A DNA stretch of 36,349 nt from Eubacterium sp. Its GTDB lineage: Bacteria; Bacillota; Clostridia; Lachnospirales; Lachnospiraceae. This document shows positions 29,032 through 36,349 of the stretch, piece after piece (positions within the stretch are counted from its first letter, which is position 1; the number at the start of each line of letters is the position of its first letter). The DNA lies in assembly GCA_016280325.1 (NCBI GenBank), contig JAEEGM010000092.1, positions 1 through 36,349 on the forward strand. The letters run 5' to 3'. The notes beneath the pieces are model-generated. The model made no database searches. It worked only from the letters and a program-made list of their open reading frames with translations, and was not told where the DNA came from. Position numbers and translations under genes: made by a program.

Positions 29032-31917
29032 TTAATCGCGAACGGCATCGTTGTCCAGTGCCGGAAGCGAAACGGTCTCTTTCAACAGAGATTCTCTGGA
29101 TGACTTGTCATAATAATACTTGTAAATATTGCTGGCCAGTTCGGCCGCATTACCGGATGTATAACCGTTCGGAATCTGCACGGTAACCGTGATCTCCGGG
29201 TTTTCATACGGCGCGAAGCTGACAAAGAGCGCGTGGTTCGGCTCATTGTTTGTGATCTGCGCGGTACCGGTCTTACCGGCTACATGAACGGGAAGTTTAT
29301 CGAAAAGCTTCGTGATACTTCCGGAATCCACTACGTGTCGCATACCGGTACGGATCGCGGTCATCGTGGAGGGCTGAAGATCCAGCTTACTCTTGGTTTT
29401 GGCTTTGTTCTTCTTGGTTTTTCCTGAAGAAATATCACGGATCTTGTCCACCAACGTCAGATCATAGCAGGTTGTACCGTTTGCCAGCGTTGTAACATAA
29501 CGTGAAAGCTGGGACGGTGTGTACAGGTTGGAAGCCTGTCCGATGGAGGAACGCACAACGTCGACATCGGAAAAGTTCGGCTCTGCTTCCGGCACCTCAA
29601 CACCGGAACGGGATGTCAGCCCATACATGTTGGCATATTTTTTCAGTCGTGAAAGACCTTTCTCGTTATCGATCGCATTTTTCTCACCGTTACCAAGCAG
29701 GTAACCCATCTCATAAAAGAAATAGTTACAGGAGTGCTGGATCGCCTGGCTGACATTAATCGTTCCATGACCGACGCTTGACCAGCATTTTGGCCAGGGC
29801 GGGTTGATCTTGTCAAAGGTTACTTTATCCTTGACCCTGGTATAGGGATCTACAATCCCCTCTTCCAACACCGTTGTTGCCGTAACCATCTTGAACGTGG
29901 ATCCCGGCGCAGTCTTCTGCTGCGTAGCACGGTTCAACAGCGAATATGCGGTACTGGTACTGATTTTGGAATAATAATCCGCGTCGACACCGTTGGCGAA
30001 TTTGTTGTTGTCATAACTCGGATAGGAAACCATCGAAAGTACTTTTCCGGTTTTAACATCGGTCACCATAACAGAGCAGGCACACGGCGTTAACCCCAAT
30101 TCTCCTACCGGTAATTCCATCTTTCGGATCTTACTTCGGATAAAGGAATACGGAGAAACCATACCCGCTTCCACTTCCTGATAGGTGCTCTTTTTATTCT
30201 TTATCACACCCTGTTCCATCAACAGGAGGCAGATTTCACGACCGCTGATCTTGTCATCCGAAACCATGACATGATAGACACGTTTGTCAAAAAATGCGTC
30301 GTCGCCAAGTTCGTCAAGGATGTAGGATTTGATCTTTTCGAACACCTCCTCGGAACTGTAATAATTGGCATCGATATCGAGGTATTCCAGATTGATCCAG
30401 TTGTTCTTGATAGCGTAAACGATGAACTCACTGAGTGAGATCTTCCCTTTTTTATAATGGCGGACCGTTGAGTCCGAAGAGTCGATCGACTTTGCGTCCA
30501 GCACGTTATTTGTCGTTAACATGGAGTAAATATAATCCATGTATTCACTCATCGCATCGGAAAGAGAATCCATCGAGCGCTTATTGGTATAATTCAACTC
30601 CCGCTTGATATGCTTAAGTGCACTTTTCTTCACTTCCGAAAAACGGGTATAGATTCGTTTTTCCAAAGCGGACGCCTTATCGGAACTAAACTTGGTCACA
30701 TCGACAATACTGTTTTGCAGGATGGCATCATAAACATCATAGATCGATACCAGGATTCCGGACGCCTTTTTACCCTTGGTTCCGTGTGAATGTGAGTCCG
30801 TCAGTTTTGACATCAGAATACTGGCCACTTCCTTTGCGGCCAGGGTAAATGTAGCCTTCTGCAGTTCGGAATCTATGGAAAGATAAATATCATTTCCGGA
30901 AACCGGTTCCCTCGTTTGTTCCTGTTGTACGATACGGGAACTGGAGTCGAGAACCAGTTTTTCCTCACCCTTCTTTCCCTTCAGGACATCCTCGTATTCT
31001 TTTTCGATTCCCGTTTTACCGATCTGATCGGAAGCGGAATAATCATTGGACTCATCCGCATACTTGTATTGCTCCAGCGTTTCAGATGAGATCAATCCCG
31101 TATAGCCGATGATATGTGAAAAATACTCACTGTCATAGTATACGCGATGCAGTTCGGTCGCAATCTCAACACCGGGCATATCTGCGGCGCTTTCCTTGAT
31201 GGCAGCCACGGTTTTTTCACTGACACCGCTACTGATCGTGATAGGCTCATACTTGGAATACGTCTTCATCAAAAGCGCATAACGCACCGTCATGATCGTA
31301 AGCGCTTCCTCATCCGTATACCTGGGTTCGAGTAGTGCACCCGTCTCTTTGTCCTTGGCTTCCGGTGAGAAGAACCGGGTGGTGTTTGGTTTGTCAGTAT
31401 TTCGCAGGTAATCAAAGGTTTGTTCAGCCGTCATGGCCTCCTGCTCATCGTCGAGTTCTTCAACACTCTTTTTAAAGAAAATATCTCGCTTAAACCTGAG
31501 CTCCGCGTTTTTCTCAACACGGAATACTTTCTTCCCTTTTTTATTGATTCGGATCGGGAATTCCAGTTCGATCTTATCGCCGTTTTTCTTGATCAGATTG
31601 ACGCATTTCAGGATCATGGTGTTTTTGGAAATGTTATCCGTCAGATCACCCGTATCCTCAATCGTCACAGCATAGCTTTGTTCGTTTCCGGCCAGTAGTT
31701 TTCCGTTACAATCATAGATCTGTCCGCGCGCCGACTTAATGTTTCGCACTTTGGTGTTACGGATGGAGGCCTGCTTATCATATTTTTCTCCGCTGACGAT
31801 CTGCAGATAAAACATACGAACGATCAGAATGGAGAACAAAACGATATACATTGTTACCAGAGCAAAGAGCCGTGAACGTACGACGGAACGAATACCCTGC
31901 CATATACTATCCCACAT
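29032..31917 (-). CDS. mrdA: Penicillin-binding protein 2 (elongasome transpeptidase) with large insertion
   Basis: This class B PBP has one N-terminal helix (about 17-37), the pedestal domain (SARGQIYDCNGKLLAGNEQ) and a transpeptidase domain with all three catalytic boxes: S673 in STFK, S729-C-N, and K882-T-G-T. It cross-links peptidoglycan with RodA as glycosyltransferase partner. At 961 residues it is about 300 longer than usual PBP2. Most of the excess lies between the first strand of the catalytic domain (DIYLSIDSELQKATFTLAA, near 350) and the strand VMVTDVKTGKVLSMVS (near 615). The inserted part is helical and charged. It lies 3 nt after mreD and 21 nt before rodA. Confidence 0.94.
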   Translation of the reverse strand: MWDSIWQGIRSVVRSRLFALVTMYIVLFSILIVRMFYLQIVSGEKYDKQASIRNTKVRNIKSARGQIYDCNGKLLAGNEQSYAVTIEDTGDLTDNISKNTMILKCVNLIKKNGDKIELEFPIRINKKGKKVFRVEKNAELRFKRDIFFKKSVEELDDEQEAMTAEQTFDYLRNTDKPNTTRFFSPEAKDKETGALLEPRYTDEEALTIMTVRYALLMKTYSKYEPITISSGVSEKTVAAIKESAADMPGVEIATELHRVYYDSEYFSHIIGYTGLISSETLEQYKYADESNDYSASDQIGKTGIEKEYEDVLKGKKGEEKLVLDSSSRIVQQEQTREPVSGNDIYLSIDSELQKATFTLAAKEVASILMSKLTDSHSHGTKGKKASGILVSIYDVYDAILQNSIVDVTKFSSDKASALEKRIYTRFSEVKKSALKHIKRELNYTNKRSMDSLSDAMSEYMDYIYSMLTTNNVLDAKSIDSSDSTVRHYKKGKISLSEFIVYAIKNNWINLEYLDIDANYYSSEEVFEKIKSYILDELGDDAFFDKRVYHVMVSDDKISGREICLLLMEQGVIKNKKSTYQEVEAGMVSPYSFIRSKIRKMELPVGELGLTPCACSVMVTDVKTGKVLSMVSYPSYDNNKFANGVDADYYSKISTSTAYSLLNRATQQKTAPGSTFKMVTATTVLEEGIVDPYTRVKDKVTFDKINPPWPKCWSSVGHGTINVSQAIQHSCNYFFYEMGYLLGNGEKNAIDNEKGLSRLKKYANMYGLTSRSGVEVPEAEPNFSDVDVVRSSIGQASNLYTPSQLSRYVTTLANGTTCYDLTLVDKIRDISSGKTKKNKAKTKSKLDLQPSTMTAIRTGMRHVVDSGSITKLFDKLPVHVAGKTGTAQITNNEPNHALFVSFAPYENPEITVTVQIPNGYTSGNAAELASNIYKYYYDKSSRESLLKETVSLPALDNDAVRD

Positions 31918-31920
31918 GTT

Positions 31921-32436
31921 TTACAGCTCCTCCTCTCTGCGTTTTAGTATGGAAGGAAGCTCGTCTAACATACGGATCAGATAGAACATAAGGATTCCTA
32001 CGATAACCGTATATAATAGTTCGGGCAGAATAATATGCCACAAATAAAAGCCGAGATGCAACCTTCCCCGAAGTAGGAATTCGGTAACATAATAATAAGC
32101 GCAATACACAAAATCTCCGACCGAGATCAGCACGATCGGAAGCAGAATACCTTCGGTAAAAAACACCTTGCGGATATAACCGATGAAAAAGCCAATCGTC
32201 ATCAGGATAAAGCCGTACAAGCCGATTACGCTGCCGTACATCATATCCATCATCAGACCGCAGACAAGACCGATCCACATACCGTGCGTCCGCCCGCGAA
32301 GAAAGCCATAGCTGACCGTTACGACCAACATCAGATTCGGTACGACTTCGGCCAAAGCAATCGCCTGAAAAAAGGTTGTCTGAAGCAAAAAAGCAACCAA
32401 TATGATAACGATCGAAATCAGTACTTTTCTAATCAT
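31921..32436 (-). CDS. mreD: Rod shape-determining protein MreD
   Basis: The 171-residue membrane protein has five or six hydrophobic helices and typical MreD stretches: LLQTTFFQAIALAEVVPNLM, GFLRGRTHGMWIGLVCGLMM and DMMYGSVIGLYGF. MreD joins MreC and RodA-PBP2 in the elongasome. Its start overlaps the mreC stop by 8 nt and mrdA begins 3 nt after it, so translation of the three is coupled. Confidence 0.94.
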   Translation of the reverse strand: MIRKVLISIVIILVAFLLQTTFFQAIALAEVVPNLMLVVTVSYGFLRGRTHGMWIGLVCGLMMDMMYGSVIGLYGFILMTIGFFIGYIRKVFFTEGILLPIVLISVGDFVYCAYYYVTEFLLRGRLHLGFYLWHIILPELLYTVIVGILMFYLIRMLDELPSILKRREEEL

Positions 32437-33304
32437 AACTTGACATATCCTTCACTTCTGTTGAATCCTTCAACTGCGTGATGATCAATACGGTCTGCAG
32501 CTGATCAAATGACACGACCGGAGTAAGGTGAGCCGTCTTGGTAAGTGTGGACGGGTCATCCTTGATATCCTTGATATAACCGACGGAAAGCCCCTGTAAG
32601 AACTTGTCGCTGACATGAGAAGTTACCACTTCATCGCCTTCTTTAACATTGGCGGAATTGCTGATCATCTCGACATCGATATAACCGTTAAAAATACTCT
32701 CCATATTGCCTTTGACCATGCAGGTCTCGCCTGTCTTCTCAAACATCGCGCTGACATTACTCTTGTCATCAATGATCGCGCGCACCTTGGCGTAGTGCTC
32801 TCCCGCTTCGCTGATGATTCCAACGAGACCGTTGCCGGCAATCACGTTCATATCAACCTTTACGCCGTCAGCGGTGCCCTTGTCGATCGTAAAAACATGG
32901 AACCAGTTATTACCGTCACGGCTGACTACGGTAGCGGCCACCTTGGGGTAATCCGGATATTTTTTATCCAGTTTATAAAGCTCTCTGTAGTTCTCCAGAT
33001 TAGAGTTTTCACCGGCAAGAATTTTATTGTCGTAACTTAACTCATCGATCTTCTTTTTCAACTCTTCGTTTTCCTTGAGAAGATCTTCCTTGGATTCCAG
33101 ATAATCCAGCTTGTCCGAGAAGAATTTGCCGATAGAATTGATTCCTTTTTGCATCGGAGTAACGACATTTCCCAGTGTTGTTTTCATGCCAACAAAACTG
33201 TCTGAAAATTTAAAAGACAGCACGACCATAACAAAACATAGGATTGTCAGAAGAATATAGACGAACTTCGGATGAATCCGAAATTTATTTTTACGCCTGC
33301 TCAT
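32429..33304 (-). CDS. mreC: Rod shape-determining protein MreC
   Basis: The 291-residue protein has a short basic start, one membrane helix (about 12-32), a coiled coil (about 66-108, KEDLLKENEELKKKIDELSY) and a beta-rich outer domain with VVSRDGNNWFHVFTIDKGTADGV, GNGLVGIISEAGEHYAKV and a late EGDEVVTSHVSDKFLQGLSVG. MreC activates PBP2-RodA. It starts 12 nt after mreB and overlaps mreD. Confidence 0.96.
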   Translation of the reverse strand: MSRRKNKFRIHPKFVYILLTILCFVMVVLSFKFSDSFVGMKTTLGNVVTPMQKGINSIGKFFSDKLDYLESKEDLLKENEELKKKIDELSYDNKILAGENSNLENYRELYKLDKKYPDYPKVAATVVSRDGNNWFHVFTIDKGTADGVKVDMNVIAGNGLVGIISEAGEHYAKVRAIIDDKSNVSAMFEKTGETCMVKGNMESIFNGYIDVEMISNSANVKEGDEVVTSHVSDKFLQGLSVGYIKDIKDDPSTLTKTAHLTPVVSFDQLQTVLIITQLKDSTEVKDMSSYD

Positions 33305-33316
33305 GGTATCCTCCCA

Positions 33317-34312
33317 TTACTGTGACAGACGGGCAAGACCCGGGTTTTCAATCACGGCACCAAGTCCCATAACCACCGAACTCTCAGGTTCATTACAAAG
33401 ATTGACCCGAAGTCCGAGCAACTGCTGGTAGAAGAATTCACCCAGCTCGCCGATACGCGATGAACCGCCGGTCAGGTAAACGCCGTGCTTATAAATATCG
33501 GACGAGATTTCCGGTGGCGTGCGCTCGAGCAACACCTTGATCTGATCCACGATATCCTGGAACAGATCGATCAATGCTTCGTGAACCTCACGGCCGGTGA
33601 CTGTGATCTCACCCGGCAGACCGGTAACCATATTACGTCCGCAAACGTCAATCGTATCATCATTTTCAAAAGCGGAAGCTATCTGTGTCTTGATATCTTC
33701 AGCTGTTTTTTCTCCGATCACAAAGTTACGATCTCTCTTAACCTTGGCGATGATCGCTTCGTTAAAGCGGTTTCCTCCAATAGGGATCAGGCGGCTTTGT
33801 ACGATTCCGCCAAGAGAAAGAATGGAAACCTCGGTTGTGTTGGCGCCGATATCCACGATAAGCGTTCCGGTTGTCCCGGTGATGTCGAGATCCATACCAA
33901 GCGCGTCCGCAATCGGCTTCTCAACGATGTGGATACGCTTCGGCTTCAGATTCGTATTGGATATCAGGTCAAAATACGCCCTCTTCTCAACCTCGGTAAT
34001 ATCGGTCGGTACAGCGATATAATATTCGGCACCCTTGAACCTTTTTTTGCCGTCTAACTCTGCGAAAAAATAGTCGATCAGCGCCTGCATGTTTCCGATA
34101 TCGGCAATAACACCGTTTTTAACCGGATATGTTACCGCAATGTTGGCAGGTGCTTTTTCATACATTTCGTAGGCTTCATTTCCCACAGCAAACGTATGAG
34201 TTTTATTATAAACGGCGATCACATTTTTCTGATGAAGAATGATCCCTTCCTCGTTCTTGTAGATCTTGATGGAGTTTGTACCAAAGTCGATTCCGATCGC
34301 TTTTGTTGACAT
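33317..34312 (-). CDS. mreB: Rod shape-determining actin MreB
   Basis: The 331-residue actin-fold protein has the nucleotide motifs GIDFGTNSIKIY (phosphate 1), VDIGANTTEVSIL (phosphate 2) and YLTGGSSRIGELGEFF (adenosine), plus the MreB stretches VEKPIADALGMDLDI and GGNRFNEAIIAK. It forms short membrane-bound filaments that steer cell-wall elongation. It follows radC by 18 nt and leads the mreBCD-mrdA-rodA block. GTNSIKIY replaces the more usual GTANTLVY, a pattern also seen in Mbl/MreBH-type paralogues, so the exact paralogue is uncertain. Confidence 0.94.
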   Translation of the reverse strand: MSTKAIGIDFGTNSIKIYKNEEGIILHQKNVIAVYNKTHTFAVGNEAYEMYEKAPANIAVTYPVKNGVIADIGNMQALIDYFFAELDGKKRFKGAEYYIAVPTDITEVEKRAYFDLISNTNLKPKRIHIVEKPIADALGMDLDITGTTGTLIVDIGANTTEVSILSLGGIVQSRLIPIGGNRFNEAIIAKVKRDRNFVIGEKTAEDIKTQIASAFENDDTIDVCGRNMVTGLPGEITVTGREVHEALIDLFQDIVDQIKVLLERTPPEISSDIYKHGVYLTGGSSRIGELGEFFYQQLLGLRVNLCNEPESSVVMGLGAVIENPGLARLSQ

Positions 34313-34330
34313 AGTATGTGTTTCCTTTCG

Positions 34331-35050
34331 TTATTCGTATGTATTGTCTGTATCCCGGAAAAATCCGGATTCCAAATAGCTAAGATAGGTATTATCACCG
34401 ATAATGATATGATCGTACAACCGGATGCCAACCTGTTCGCAGGCTTGTGAAAAGATCGTGGTCGTCTGATGATCTTCCGGGCTCGGTGTCGGATCACCAC
34501 TGGGGTGATTGTGCAGTATCACCATCGCGAAGGCATCGTGAATCAATGCCAATCGCAATGCTTCTCTGGGCGAGATGATCGCCTGGCTGATCGTTCCGCG
34601 AAACATATCCTCGGCCTTCAAAAGACGGCCGGATGCGTCAAAAAGCGCAACATAAAAATGTTCCGTCTCCAGTGATCGCATATCCTCCATGAAGTAAAGC
34701 GCCAGTTCTTTCGGACTGTGAAACTCGTTTCCATTCGAACGACACATCCGGGACAGGCGTTTGGCAATCTCTACGACGCACAGCAGTTCCAATGCCTTGA
34801 CATCTCCGATTCCGACCAGCTTCGTCAGCTCCGGACGTGAAGCATGATACAGACCGAGAAGTCCGGGGTATACCTCCGAGAGATTCAGTATCTCTCTGGC
34901 TAACTCCACACTGGTCTTCTCTTTGGTGCCGGACCGCAGGATGACAGCCAGCAGTTCCGCGTCAGAAAGCACCGATACGCCGTAGTTCATCGCTTTCTCA
35001 TAAGGACGCTCAGATCCCGGCAGTTCCTTGATCGATATGTGCTTACTCAT
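34331..35050 (-). CDS. radC: RadC/YsxA family JAB-domain protein
   Basis: The 239-residue product has an N-terminal helix-hairpin-helix part (LSDAELLAVILRSGTK, then LTKLVGIGDVKALELLCVVEIAKR) and a C-terminal JAB/MPN metal site LHNHPSGDPTPSPED with a preceding acidic residue. The family name RadC is historical and a repair role is not proven. I place the start at ATG 35050: the promoter's expected start site is near 35085, so the track's ATG at 35089 would not be transcribed, although the ribosome site before 35050 is weak. It is the first gene of the operon with mreB, the usual order in Firmicutes and proteobacteria. Confidence 0.92.
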   Translation of the reverse strand: MSKHISIKELPGSERPYEKAMNYGVSVLSDAELLAVILRSGTKEKTSVELAREILNLSEVYPGLLGLYHASRPELTKLVGIGDVKALELLCVVEIAKRLSRMCRSNGNEFHSPKELALYFMEDMRSLETEHFYVALFDASGRLLKAEDMFRGTISQAIISPREALRLALIHDAFAMVILHNHPSGDPTPSPEDHQTTTIFSQACEQVGIRLYDHIIIGDNTYLSYLESGFFRDTDNTYE

Positions 35051-35091
35051 ATGTAATTTGGCTTTCGCCGTGATGATAAACCGTAACATTC

Positions 35092-35120
35092 ATTATAACA
35101 CAGATTCAAGTCTCTCGCAA
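35092..35120 (-). promoter_or_regulatory. Promoter of the radC-mreB...rluD operon
   Basis: On the minus strand TTGCGA (35115-35120) and a perfect TATAAT (35092-35097) have a 17-nt spacer. No other clear promoter was seen inside the following 13-gene unit, although internal ones cannot be excluded. Confidence 0.75.
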
Positions 35121-35163
35121 GAGCGTTTTCCTCGTATTATCGAAAATAACGCATTTTTGAGTG

Positions 35164-36349
35164 TTAAATCGAGATCAGGTCTTCATCTGCCAGTTTCTGG
35201 AGAGATTTCAGGATCCCCAACTTTCCGTGTGGCCATGTAAGTCCGCCCTGAAAGTATACGGCATAAGGCTCTTCAATCGGGGCATCTGCCGTTAATTCGA
35301 TGGAAGCCCCCTGGATAAAGGCGCCTGCTGCCATGATTACATCGCTGTGATAACCCGGCATCGCGTACGGTTCGGGAACAACGTGGGCGTCAACAGGTGA
35401 AGCCTCCTGGATTCCGCGACAAAATGCGATAACCCGTTCGGCTGATCCCAGTCGGATCGCCTGTATGATATCATAGCGATCGTCCGTCGGCCCCGGACTG
35501 GTCTCGAACCCCAGCCTATGATAGATATGCGCTGCAAAAATGGCACTTTTCAAGGCGGAAGCGACTACCGTCGGAGCCTGATAAAGCCCTTGATACAGGG
35601 AAGGATTGATCTGAAGTGAAGCGCCGACTTCGGCACCGAGTCCCGGAGAAGTCAGGCGATAGGCGCATTTTTCTATGAGATCCTCCCGCCCCGCGATATA
35701 GCCGCCCATCGGGGCCAGGCCGCCGCCGGGATTCTTGATCAATGATCCGACGCACAGATCGGCACCGACATCGGAAGGTTCGATCGCCTCGACAAATTCT
35801 CCGTAACAGTTGTCAACCATAATGATGATATCTTTACGAATGCCCTTGATGAAACGGATCAGTTCACCGATCTGTTCCACGGAAAGCGTCTTTCGCATCG
35901 CGTATCCCTTGGAGCGCTGGATGGTTACCACTTTGGTCTTGTCGTTGATCGCAGCGCGGATTCCGTCATAATCAAACGAAGAATCCTCCTTCAGATCAAC
36001 CTGGGCATAAGTAATGCCGAACTCCTTCAGCGAGCCCATGCCTTCGCCACGACCGTCGATACCGATGACATTTTCAAGTGTGTCATAAGGTTTACCAACC
36101 GGGGACAAAAGTTCATCACCCGGCCTTAAGAGGGCTGAAAGCGTCAGATACAGCGCGTGTGTTCCGCAGGTGATCTGAGCACGAACCAGCGCCGCCTCCG
36201 TGTGGAACACCGAAGCATAGACACGTTCCAGGGTATCACGTCCGTCATCGTTGTAGCCGTAGCCGGTCGATCCATACAGGTGATTCTCGGATACATGATT
36301 GTCCTGCATGGCTTTAAGCACTTTGAGTGTGCCGCTCTCTGCTCTTTGA
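35164..36349 (-). CDS. Methionine gamma-lyase-like PLP enzyme (aluminium-resistance family), 5' end cut by window
   Basis: The frame stays open past the track's first codon (GTG at 36321) to the right edge, reading QRAESGTLKVLKAMQDN, so the start lies outside. About 395 residues are visible. Motifs fit the aluminium-resistance/methionine gamma-lyase family: LYGSTGYGYNDDGRDTLERV, CGTHALYLTLSALLRPGDEL, VDNCYGEFVE, the PLP-lysine box GSLIKNPGGGLAPMGGYIAG, and SPGLGAEVG. It is a fold-type I enzyme that probably breaks down sulfur amino acids; the exact substrate is not shown. Its stop lies 113 nt before the radC start, and the radC promoter fills that gap, so it is a separate unit. Confidence 0.9.
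   Translation of the reverse strand, partial: QRAESGTLKVLKAMQDNHVSENHLYGSTGYGYNDDGRDTLERVYASVFHTEAALVRAQITCGTHALYLTLSALLRPGDELLSPVGKPYDTLENVIGIDGRGEGMGSLKEFGITYAQVDLKEDSSFDYDGIRAAINDKTKVVTIQRSKGYAMRKTLSVEQIGELIRFIKGIRKDIIIMVDNCYGEFVEAIEPSDVGADLCVGSLIKNPGGGLAPMGGYIAGREDLIEKCAYRLTSPGLGAEVGASLQINPSLYQGLYQAPTVVASALKSAIFAAHIYHRLGFETSPGPTDDRYDIIQAIRLGSAERVIAFCRGIQEASPVDAHVVPEPYAMPGYHSDVIMAAGAFIQGASIELTADAPIEEPYAVYFQGGLTWPHGKLGILKSLQKLADEDLISI

Noticed and set aside
35051-35089. Longer RadC start at ATG 35089
   Set aside because: The predicted transcription start from the TATAAT box falls near 35085, downstream of that ATG.

Overview
The window looks like core chromosome of a Gram-positive Clostridia, most likely a Lachnospiraceae member. 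The reasons are an L27 with the cleavable N-terminal extension next to the Prp protease, a fused NadD-YqeK protein, a DUF5688-type protein, RemA, SepF, a DivIVA with a very long tail, consensus sigma-A promoters and strong GGAGG ribosome sites. I assign family from gene content only; the genus is not determined. There is no prophage, insertion sequence, CRISPR array or obvious island.

Left part (1-8400, + strand): ribosome and NAD genes (prp end, rpmA, obgE, nadD-yqeK, rsfS). Two tandem copies of a cloverleaf-like repeat sit between nadD-yqeK and rsfS. Then come a DUF5688 protein with its own promoter, tRNA-Arg(CCG) with its own promoter and terminator, a small membrane-anchored protein, an RluF-type pseudouridine synthase and NAD-dependent DNA ligase.

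Middle (8400-18000): a 1160-residue membrane protein with a huge acidic, repeat-bearing tail converges on a leftward rqcH-PHP phosphatase pair. Back-to-back promoters then separate rqcH from a rightward operon yicC-remA-gmk-lepB-rpoZ. It is followed by a leftward LysM protein whose promoter carries LexA-type boxes, so it is probably a YneA-like SOS division inhibitor.

Right-centre (18000-22000): a secreted amidase, a Xer-type recombinase with a consensus promoter and a long imperfect inverted repeat just upstream, and an orphan BlaI-type repressor whose own promoter holds two copies of a TACATCTGTA operator.

Right part (22000-35100, - strand): one long cell-envelope operon reading radC-mreB-mreC-mreD-mrdA(PBP2)-rodA-mgsA-hlyD-like-yggS-sepF-divIVA-lspA-rluD, started by a promoter before radC. 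It joins the elongation machinery (MreBCD, PBP2, RodA) to division and pole proteins (SepF, DivIVA) and lipoprotein maturation (LspA). The window ends in a methionine gamma-lyase-like gene whose 5' end is cut off.

The most interesting unexplained signals are the paired cloverleaf repeats at 3164-3339, the LexA-controlled LysM gene facing a cell-wall amidase, the inverted repeat before the recombinase, and a short VYSF motif shared by the disordered tails of the 1160-residue protein and DivIVA.
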